In this document: one piece after another, positions 1 through 4,849 of the stretch
Layout of the letters: each line of letters opens with the position of its first letter
Position numbering within the stretch: position 1 is the first letter of the stretch
Source: Pseudomonadota bacterium
GTDB lineage: Bacteria; Pseudomonadota; Alphaproteobacteria; Sphingomonadales; Sphingomonadaceae
Reading direction: 5' to 3'
DNA length: 9,430 bases
Assembly (NCBI GenBank): GCA_023445495.1
Contig: JAEXLC010000245.1
Location: 1-9,430 of the forward strand
Position numbers and translations under genes: made by a program
Notes under the pieces: model-generated
Database searches by the model: none
Told to the model about the DNA's origin: nothing
Seen by the model: the letters and a program-made list of their open reading frames with translations, nothing else

Positions 1-141
1 GACCTTTTTGCGCGTCCGCGCACCCCCATTGACGTGGCGGGGCGTCGACAGGTCCTCGGCGAAGACCTTCAGGCGGACCTCGCCCGTCACGCCGTGCGCG
101 CCGATGATGACGGCGAGCGTAACGGGCTGATCGCTAGACAA
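1..141 (-). CDS. rimM: Ribosome maturation factor RimM, N-terminal part (cut by window edge)
   Basis: RimM binds ribosomal protein S19 and helps mature the head of the 30S subunit. Only the first 47 codons are present; the gene runs off the left edge. The visible protein has the family's N-terminal barrel signature, with GAHGVTGEVRL at residues 14-24 followed by KVFAEDL and, near the edge, NGGARTRKKV. The reading frame is intact to the edge. The start is taken as TTG at 141-139, because no ATG or GTG lies between the rpsP stop and the GAHG motif; a GAGG sits about 8 bases upstream inside the end of rpsP. It begins 3 bases after the rpsP stop, so the two are almost certainly co-transcribed and perhaps translationally coupled. 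The ffh-rpsP-rimM order (usually followed by trmD and rplS) is the common alphaproteobacterial one, which supports the call despite the short fragment. Confidence 0.88.
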   Translation of the reverse strand, partial: MSSDQPVTLAVIIGAHGVTGEVRLKVFAEDLSTPRHVNGGARTRKKV

Positions 142-144
142 GGC

Positions 145-672
145 TTATGCCTCGGCCGGCGGGGTCTCTTCGGCAGTCGCCTCGGCGACCTGCTCGGCTT
201 CCGGGGTGGCTTCCTCGGTGGCAGCCTCGATCTCGGCGCCGAGCACGGCTTCGGCTTCCTCGTTCGAGCCTTCGGCCGGCGCAGCGGCGGCAGCGGCTTC
301 GGCAGCCTTCGCCTCGGCAGCGGCTTCCTCGGCGGCCTTCACCTTCTCGGCACGCTCTTCAGCGCGCTCGACGGCCTTCTCGCCCGGCTTGCCCTTGTTC
401 GGGTTGTTCTTGGCGGTGCGCTCCTTCAGGCCGGCGGCGTCCAGGAAGCGGGCAACGCGGTCGGTCGGCTGCGCGCCGACGCCCAGCCAGTACTTGGCGC
501 GGTCCTGATCGAGCACGACGCGCTTGGCATCGTCCTTGGCGAGAAGCGGGTTGTAGGTGCCGATCTTCTCGATGAACTTGCCGTCGCGGGGCGAACGGGC
601 GTCAGCGACGACGATGCGGTAGTACGGACGCTTCTTCGAGCCGCCGCGCGACAGACGCAGGGAAATAGCCAT
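145..672 (-). CDS. rpsP: 30S ribosomal protein S16 with long Ala/Glu-rich C-terminal extension
   Basis: S16 is a primary assembly protein of the 30S subunit. Residues 1 to about 82 are a complete S16 domain: MAISLRLSRGG, the KKRPYYRIVVADARSPRDG segment, IEKIGTYNPL, and the LGVGAQPTDRVARFL block. The protein is 175 residues, roughly twice the usual 80-90. Residues 84-100 are a basic linker. Residues 100-132 are charged and alanine-rich, likely helix or coiled coil, and 133-175 are an acidic, low-complexity Ala/Glu/Pro tail. Extended S16 tails occur in several alphaproteobacteria, so I read this as lineage style rather than a fusion. The ATG start is supported by AGAAGGA at 687-681, 8 bases upstream. 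It lies 86 bp after ffh and 3 bp before rimM, so it is probably in one operon with both. Confidence 0.97.
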   Translation of the reverse strand: MAISLRLSRGGSKKRPYYRIVVADARSPRDGKFIEKIGTYNPLLAKDDAKRVVLDQDRAKYWLGVGAQPTDRVARFLDAAGLKERTAKNNPNKGKPGEKAVERAEERAEKVKAAEEAAAEAKAAEAAAAAAPAEGSNEEAEAVLGAEIEAATEEATPEAEQVAEATAEETPPAEA

Positions 673-680
673 TACAATCT

Positions 681-687
681 TCCTTCT
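681..687 (-). promoter_or_regulatory. Shine-Dalgarno sequence of rpsP
   Basis: On the minus strand AGAAGGA stands 8 bases before the rpsP ATG. It is among the best ribosome binding sites in the window, as expected for a ribosomal protein gene, and fixes the start. Confidence 0.7.
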
Positions 688-699
688 TCGTATTCGTCA

Positions 700-715
700 C
701 CCGGCCGGGGCCGGG
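700..715 (-). other. Short GC hairpin in the rpsP leader
   Basis: The arms CCCGGC (700-705) and GCCGGG (710-715) pair perfectly around a 4-base loop. On the minus strand the hairpin lies about 27 bases upstream of the rpsP start and just upstream of its ribosome binding site. No T-run follows, so it does not look like a terminator. A role in mRNA stability or processing between ffh and rpsP is possible but unproven. Confidence 0.4.
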
Positions 716-729
716 ATCGTTGGTTGTTG

Positions 730-755
730 CCCCGCCGCCTGACGGCTGGGCGGGG
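730..755 (-). other. Strong GC hairpin just after ffh (ffh-rpsP spacer)
   Basis: CCCCGCC (730-736) pairs with GGCGGGG (749-755). Inside them GCC (737-739) pairs with GGC (744-746), giving about 10 pairs with a 2-base bulge and a TGAC loop. It starts 3 bases after the ffh stop codon on the minus strand. The bases after it on that strand (CAACAACC) are not a T-run, so a classic Rho-independent terminator is unlikely. A partial read-through or 3'-end-protecting structure that tunes ffh relative to rpsP is an inference. Confidence 0.45.
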
Positions 756-758
756 TAA

Positions 759-2261
759 TCACTTCTTCTTGAGCAAATTCTCGAAGCCGGGCGGGAGCTG
801 CGGTGCGCCCGGGCCGCCAAGGCCGGGAAGCCCGCCATTGCCGCCGGGGCCGTCCAGCTTGCCCATCATGTCGCCCAGGCCCGCGCCGCCCAGCGCATTG
901 CCGATGCCGCCCATGCCGCCGCCGGGACCACCCTTGCCGAGCATGCCCAGCATGCCCTTCAGGCCGCCCATCTTCTTCAGCCGCTTCATCGCGGTCTGCA
1001 TTTCCATGTGCATCTTGAGCAGCTTGTTGACGTCCTGCACGGTCGTCCCCGAGCCCTTGGCGATGCGGATCTTGCGCTTGGCGTTGATCAGGTCCGGCTT
1101 GGCGCGCTCCTTCGGCGTCATCGAGGTGATCATCGCATCCATGCGGATCAGCACCTTGTCGCCGCCGACCTGGTCGACCGCGGCCTGCGCCTTCTTCATG
1201 CCGGGCATCATGCCGGCGAGCGCGCCGAGGCCGCCCATGCGGCGCATCTGGGCAAGCTGGCCGCGCAGGTCGTTCATGTCGAACTGGCCCTTGGCCAGCC
1301 GCGCCGCCATCTTCTCGGCGTCTTCCTCCTGGATCGCAGCCGCCGCCTTCTCGACGAGGCTGACGACGTCGCCCATGCCGAGGATACGGCCGGCAACGCG
1401 CTTCGGGTGGAAGGCTTCGAGCTGGTCGAGCTTTTCGCCCATGCCGGCGAACTTGATCGGCTTGCCGGTGACCGCGCGCATCGACAGCGCCGCGCCGCCA
1501 CGGGCATCGCCGTCCATGCGGGTGAGGATCACGCCGGTGAGCGGCACCTGCTCGGAGAAGCTCGACGCGACGTTCACGGCGTCCTGGCCGGTGAGCGAGT
1601 CGACGACGAGCAGGATCTCGTTCGGCGTGGCGATGTCCGCCACCGCCTTCATCTCGTCCATCAGCGCCTGGTCGACGTGCAGTCGGCCGGCGGTGTCGAG
1701 CATCAGGACGTCATAGCCCTGGAGCTTGGCGGCATTGAGCGCGCGCTTCGCGATCTCGACCGGCTGCTGGCCGGCGACGATCGGCAGCGTCGACACTTCG
1801 GTCTGGGTGCCGAGCACCGCGAGCTGCTCCTGCGCGGCCGGACGATTGACGTCCAGCGACGCCATCATCACCTTCTTGCCCTGGCTCTTGAGCAGCTTCG
1901 AGAGCTTGGCGGTGGTGGTCGTCTTGCCCGAGCCCTGAAGGCCGACGAGCATGATGACGGCAGGCGGGGTGACCGCGATCTCGAGCTCGGCCGTGTCCGG
2001 GCCCAGCATGTCCACGAGCGTGTCGTGGACGATCTTGACCACCTGCTGGCCCGGCGTGACCGAGCGGAGCACTTCATGGCCGATCGCCTGCTCGGTCGCC
2101 TTTTCGACGAAGTCGCGCGCCACCGGAAGCGCGACATCGGCCTCCAGCAGGGCGATCCGCACTTCGCGCATGGCGGTGCGGACATCGGCTTCGGTCAGCG
2201 CGCCACGACCACGCAGGCGATCGAATACGCCACCCAGCCGTTCGCTCAGACTTTCGAACAT
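759..2261 (-). CDS. ffh: Signal recognition particle protein Ffh (SRP54)
   Basis: Ffh binds signal sequences emerging from the ribosome, together with SRP RNA, and delivers the complex to FtsY in a GTP-dependent way. From the ATG at 2261 it is 500 residues. Residues 1-95 are the N helical bundle. The G domain has the P-loop GLQGSGKT (107-114), the DVNRPAA insertion-box region (137-143), DTAGR (189-193), TRMDGDARGG (247-256) and GMGEKLDQLEAF (273-284). The methionine-rich M domain spans about 325-440, with GMMPGM in its finger region and the RNA-binding KGSGTTVQDVNKLLK segment (402-416). The C-terminus, about 440-485, is Gly/Met-rich low complexity ending in PPGFENLLKKK, which makes the protein some 50 residues longer than the typical 450. 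An in-frame GTG 12 bases upstream would overlap the GGAG ribosome binding site, so the ATG is preferred. It is first in the ffh-rpsP-rimM operon. Confidence 0.98.
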   Translation of the reverse strand: MFESLSERLGGVFDRLRGRGALTEADVRTAMREVRIALLEADVALPVARDFVEKATEQAIGHEVLRSVTPGQQVVKIVHDTLVDMLGPDTAELEIAVTPPAVIMLVGLQGSGKTTTTAKLSKLLKSQGKKVMMASLDVNRPAAQEQLAVLGTQTEVSTLPIVAGQQPVEIAKRALNAAKLQGYDVLMLDTAGRLHVDQALMDEMKAVADIATPNEILLVVDSLTGQDAVNVASSFSEQVPLTGVILTRMDGDARGGAALSMRAVTGKPIKFAGMGEKLDQLEAFHPKRVAGRILGMGDVVSLVEKAAAAIQEEDAEKMAARLAKGQFDMNDLRGQLAQMRRMGGLGALAGMMPGMKKAQAAVDQVGGDKVLIRMDAMITSMTPKERAKPDLINAKRKIRIAKGSGTTVQDVNKLLKMHMEMQTAMKRLKKMGGLKGMLGMLGKGGPGGGMGGIGNALGGAGLGDMMGKLDGPGGNGGLPGLGGPGAPQLPPGFENLLKKK

Positions 2262-2295
2262 GGACCAAAACACTCCAAATCAGGACCGCGAATCA

Positions 2296-2340
2296 CCAAA
2301 CGCAAAACACGCCGGCGGACGAAACCTCGTCGGCCGGCGT
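2296..2340 (-). terminator. Terminator-like hairpin in the ffh leader (attenuator or end of an upstream small RNA)
   Basis: Bases 2309-2322 pair with 2327-2340 at 13 of 14 positions (one G-G mismatch) around a 4-base loop. This is the strongest simple hairpin in the window. Read on the minus strand, the stem is followed at once by GTTTTGCGTTTGG (2308-2296), a broken T-rich run; on the plus strand no T-run follows. It therefore looks like a Rho-independent terminator acting on minus-strand transcripts, yet it lies only 35-80 bases upstream of the ffh ATG. Either it attenuates ffh, or it ends a short transcript from 2341-2510. The T-run is interrupted, so termination may be partial or absent. 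Confidence 0.45.
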
Positions 2341-2354
2341 CACCCCTTGGGGTG
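2341..2354. repeat. Small inverted repeat CACCCC-TT-GGGGTG
   Basis: The six-base arms are perfect around TT. It directly abuts the larger hairpin at 2309-2340. On the minus strand a second GGGGTAGGGG stretch (about 2401-2392) could pair with the same CCCC arm instead, allowing two alternative folds in the ffh leader. It could also be a protein-binding site. No function can be assigned from sequence. Confidence 0.35.
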
Positions 2355-2454
2355 GCAAATGTCTCGCGTTCAAAGAGAACGGTCGTGGCGGCCCCTACCC
2401 CATCGGCTCGCGCGAGGCAAGCCCGGCGGCATGCGCGCAAAATATTGCATGAAG

Positions 2455-2482
2455 GTGTCACGGGCTTAACCCGTTCTATACC
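2455..2482 (+). promoter_or_regulatory. Weak candidate sigma-70 promoter for the GGDEF-EAL gene, with an inverted repeat in its spacer
   Basis: GTGTCA (2455-2460) and TATACC (2477-2482) each match four of six consensus bases with a 16-base spacer. Transcription would start near 2489, giving an untranslated leader of about 40 bases. The spacer holds ACGGG-CTTAA-CCCGT (2460-2474), placed where a bound regulator could block polymerase. Matches this weak occur by chance, so this is only a candidate. Confidence 0.25.
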
Positions 2483-2529
2483 CTGGTCGTGAGAAAACGC
2501 CCCGATCACAGTTGGGGATCGTCGCCGGC

Positions 2530-4158
2530 ATGCCGCTGGACTTCGAAGAGCAAGCCGTATCGCAAAGCGCACAGCGCCCGAACCTGCTTTCGGGTGCGAT
2601 CAGCGTTGCCGCGATCCTTTTGTTCGTCGGCATCGGCAGCGCCGTGCTGTCCAAGACGCTGCAATATTATTTCGAGGGCGGTGAACCGGCGGACCGCACG
2701 CTGGTGATCGCGCTGCTGCTCAACGTCGCGCTGATCCTGTTCGGCTGGCGCCGCCACAACGAGCTCAGCAACGAAGTACTGATCCGCACCGCCGCCGAGG
2801 AGCGCGCCCAGCAGCTCGCCAATCGCGACCCGCTGACTGGTTTTCTCAATCGCCGCAGCCTGGCCGAGGAAGGCGCCGCGATGTTCGTCCGGGCCCAGCG
2901 CCGCCGCAAGGCGATGGCGATGCTGATGCTCGACCTCGATCACTTCAAGACGATCAACGACATGCATGGCCATGCCGTGGGCGATGCGCTGCTGCGCGCC
3001 GTCGCCGGCGAGATCGCGCATGTCATGCCGCCGATCGCGCTCACCGCGCGGCTGGGCGGCGACGAGTTCGCCTGCGGCTTCCTGTTCGATCCCAGCGAGC
3101 CGACGGTCGTCGAGCGCATCGCCGAGCGGCTGGTCAGCCGCATGGCCCAGCCCTTCGAGGCGGAGGGCCTGCGGCTGCACATCTCCTGCTCGCTCGGCAT
3201 CGCACGCTCGGACTTCGACTGCGCGAGCATCGACGCACTGATGCGCTCGGCCGACATCGCGATGTACGCGGCCAAGAAATCGGGCCGCAACCGCTATGCC
3301 TGGTTCGATCACTCGATGGAGCGCGAGCTCCAGATCCGCAACGAGCTGGAGAACGGCCTGCGCACCGCGATCCCGCGCGGTGAGATCGTCCCCTATTTCG
3401 AGCAGCAGATCGACCTGAGCACCAACCGTCTGCACGGCTTCGAGGTGCTGGCGCGCTGGGAGCATCCGCAGCGCGGGCTGATCTCGCCCGAGCTGTTCAT
3501 CCCGATCGCGGAGGAGACCGGCATGATCGCCGACCTCTCGCTGTCGATCATGCGCCAGGCCTTCCTCGCCGCGCGCGACTGGGATCCCAGCCTCACCCTG
3601 TCGATCAACATCTCGCCCTGGCAGCTGCGCGACGCCTGGCTGGCGCAGAAGATCATCAAGGTACTGGCCGAGACCGGCTTCCCGGCGAGCCGGCTCGAGG
3701 TGGAGATCACCGAAAGCTCGCTGTTCGACAATCTGGCGCTCGCCCAGTCGATCGTCGGCAGCCTCAAGAACCAGGGCGCCAAGCTGGCGCTCGACGATTT
3801 CGGCACCGGCTATTCGTCGCTGGCGCACCTGCGCGCCCTGCCCTTCGACCGGATCAAGATCGACAAGAGCTTCATCATCTCGCTCAACAGCAGCGCGGAT
3901 TCGGCGGCGATCGTCAACGCGATCATCAGCCTGGGCGAGAGCCTGAACCTGCCGATCACCGCCGAGGGCGTGGAAGACGCCGCGATCGAGGAACGGCTGC
4001 GCGCCGCCGGCTGTGCCAAGGCGCAGGGCTGGTATTATGGCAAGCCGCTCTCGGTGATGGGCGTGCGGCGCCTGCTCGCCGAACGGCGGCTGATCCAGCC
4101 GGGCTCGGGCGCGATCAATCCGGAAGCGCCGGATTCGGGGCAACGGCTGGCGGGCTGA
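2530..4158 (+). CDS. Membrane-anchored GGDEF-EAL protein (cyclic-di-GMP cyclase/phosphodiesterase)
   Basis: The protein (542 residues from the ATG at 2530) should make and/or degrade the second messenger c-di-GMP at the inner membrane. Two hydrophobic segments (about 20-44 and 57-73) form an anchor with only about a dozen residues between them, so there is no sizeable periplasmic sensor. A short linker leads to a GGDEF domain (about 97-258) with DPLTGFLNRRS (100-110), DLDHFKTIND (135-144) and an intact GGDEF (176-180). The upstream RxxD product-inhibition site is missing. The EAL domain (about 275-520) has EVL in place of EAL (305-307). It keeps the expected catalytic or metal-binding residues: E305, N360, E392, D422-D423, K443, E479, E482 and Q499. 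Both activities are therefore possible. An in-frame TTG at 2512 is an alternative start; the ATG has GGGGA about 11 bases upstream. It is monocistronic, divergent from ffh, and has no adjacent partner that names its pathway. Confidence 0.95.
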   Translation: MPLDFEEQAVSQSAQRPNLLSGAISVAAILLFVGIGSAVLSKTLQYYFEGGEPADRTLVIALLLNVALILFGWRRHNELSNEVLIRTAAEERAQQLANRDPLTGFLNRRSLAEEGAAMFVRAQRRRKAMAMLMLDLDHFKTINDMHGHAVGDALLRAVAGEIAHVMPPIALTARLGGDEFACGFLFDPSEPTVVERIAERLVSRMAQPFEAEGLRLHISCSLGIARSDFDCASIDALMRSADIAMYAAKKSGRNRYAWFDHSMERELQIRNELENGLRTAIPRGEIVPYFEQQIDLSTNRLHGFEVLARWEHPQRGLISPELFIPIAEETGMIADLSLSIMRQAFLAARDWDPSLTLSINISPWQLRDAWLAQKIIKVLAETGFPASRLEVEITESSLFDNLALAQSIVGSLKNQGAKLALDDFGTGYSSLAHLRALPFDRIKIDKSFIISLNSSADSAAIVNAIISLGESLNLPITAEGVEDAAIEERLRAAGCAKAQGWYYGKPLSVMGVRRLLAERRLIQPGSGAINPEAPDSGQRLAG

Positions 4159-4166
4159 GCCTGGTT

Positions 4167-4254
4167 CGTCATGCTGAACTTGTTTCAGCATCCAAGGAGC
4201 CACCAGGGATATCCTTCGTGGAGCGTTGGACCCTGAAACAAGTTCAGGGTGACG
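4167..4254. repeat. Compound inverted repeat (REP-like) between convergent genes
   Basis: Two 29-base arms, 4167-4195 and 4226-4254, are inverted copies with only a few mismatches around a 30-base centre. Each arm is itself a hairpin. The left has ATGCTGA (4171-4177) and TCAGCAT (4185-4191); the right has ACCCTGA (4230-4236) and TCAGGGT (4244-4250). The seven-base loops ACTTGTT and AACAAGT are reverse complements. The differences between arms fall in paired positions, so each small stem stays perfect. The CTGAACTTGTTTCAG core resembles a dispersed repeat I recall from sphingomonad genomes. It sits between the 3' ends of the GGDEF-EAL gene and the DUF924 gene, where it could act as a bidirectional transcript end, though no T-runs follow. 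Confidence 0.75.
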
Positions 4255-4273
4255 GTTAGTACTTGCGCGCGCC

Positions 4274-4849
4274 CTACCAGCCCGCGCCCTCCTCGCGCAG
4301 GAACACCAGCTCCTCCGCCGTCGATTCCCGCCCCAGCACCGCGTTCCGGCTGGGAAAGCGCCCGAACCGCGCGATCACCGCGGCATGCTTCACCGCATAG
4401 TCAATCACATGCGCGTCACCCAGCGTGCCGAACTTCTCCACGCTCAGCTTCTGCATCGCCGGATCCTCGGCATGCTCGAGCGGAAGGTAGAGGAACTGCC
4501 GCTCCTCGGCCGTCAGCGCCACTTCCCAGCCGAAATCGATCATCTCCAGGGCCAGCTCCAGCGCGAGCGGATCGGCGGCATAGGCTTCGGCGCTGTCGCG
4601 GTGGAGGTTGCGGCTGAACTGGTCGAGCAGGATGATCGCCGCGAGCAGGGTCTCGGGATAGTCGCGCCAGCCTTCCGCCCCCGACTCCAGCACCAGATCG
4701 CGCAGCGGGCCGAAACGCGCCCTGATCTCCGCGTCGAGCGCGTCCGAGCGCGCGAATTGCTCCTCGGAACTGAGCGCGAACCAGAAGCCCAGCACTTCGC
4801 GGGCCTTCGCGTGGACATCCAGGGTCGCTGCGCCTAGATCACCGGTCAA
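4274..4849 (-). CDS. DUF924 family protein
   Basis: This is a cytoplasmic helical protein of 191 residues, the usual size for the family. It carries the DUF924 hallmarks in order: VLGFWF (19-24), an EIRARFGPLRD block (41-51), ILLDQFSRNLHR (73-84), YLPLEHAED (121-129) and an HAAVIARFGRFPSRN segment (155-169). The family is all-helical with a TPR-like fold, and its biochemical role is unknown, so I assign none. The start is TTG at 4849-4847. The frame has a stop at 4855-4853 and no ATG or GTG before the FWF motif, and GAGGGG lies 7 bases upstream at 4862-4857, inside mtaB on the other strand. It starts head to head with mtaB with no bases between them and converges on the GGDEF-EAL gene. Confidence 0.9.
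   Translation of the reverse strand: MTGDLGAATLDVHAKAREVLGFWFALSSEEQFARSDALDAEIRARFGPLRDLVLESGAEGWRDYPETLLAAIILLDQFSRNLHRDSAEAYAADPLALELALEMIDFGWEVALTAEERQFLYLPLEHAEDPAMQKLSVEKFGTLGDAHVIDYAVKHAAVIARFGRFPSRNAVLGRESTAEELVFLREEGAGW
4835..4840 (+). promoter_or_regulatory. Very tentative -10 element for a leaderless mtaB transcript
   Basis: TAGATC lies 9 bases before the mtaB ATG, and GTGGAC lies 18 bases further upstream (4811-4816) as a poor -35 match. No Shine-Dalgarno sequence precedes the ATG. If real, transcription would begin at or next to the ATG, giving a leaderless mRNA, a mode known in alphaproteobacteria. The match to consensus is weak. Confidence 0.15.

Larger units (their letters stand above)
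2262..2529. other. Divergent intergenic region between ffh and the GGDEF-EAL gene
   Basis: These 268 bases separate the two divergent start codons and hold no convincing gene; minus-strand frames through it have no recognisable protein features or good ribosome binding site. The ffh side contains the GGAG ribosome binding site about 11 bases from the ATG, the terminator-like hairpin and the small CACCCC/GGGGTG palindrome. The other side contains a weak sigma-70-like pair for the GGDEF-EAL gene. I could not identify a convincing promoter for ffh. The conserved SRP RNA tetraloop region (GGAAGGAAGCA-like) is absent on both strands. Confidence 0.6.

Noticed and set aside
1..40. Apparent frameshift at the truncated end of rimM
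   Set aside because: A careful reverse complement shows the frame runs on as HVNGGARTRKKV, which fits the family; the first impression came from a miscopied base pair.
34..1716. A 560-codon plus-strand frame across rimM, rpsP and part of ffh
   Set aside because: It is antisense to conserved genes; the Gly/Leu- and Pro-rich stretches mirror the Ala/Glu tail of S16 and the Gly-rich tail of Ffh.
2262..2529. Possible SRP (4.5S) RNA gene beside ffh
   Set aside because: The conserved GGAAGGAAGCA-type tetraloop and asymmetric loop sequence are absent on both strands, although the hairpins made it worth checking.
2246..2572. Small 108-codon minus-strand frame through the ffh upstream region
   Set aside because: It overlaps the start of ffh, has no good ribosome binding site and no recognisable features, and it runs through the terminator-like hairpin.
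2506..4203. A 565-codon open frame on the minus strand opposite the GGDEF-EAL gene
   Set aside because: It lacks any recognisable domain, is rich in Arg/Ala/Asp/His as expected from antisense of GC-biased codons, and exactly shadows a clear c-di-GMP gene.
4167..4254. Inverted repeat as insertion-sequence ends
   Set aside because: Only 30 bases lie between the arms, with no transposase and no evident target duplication; a REP-like element explains it better.
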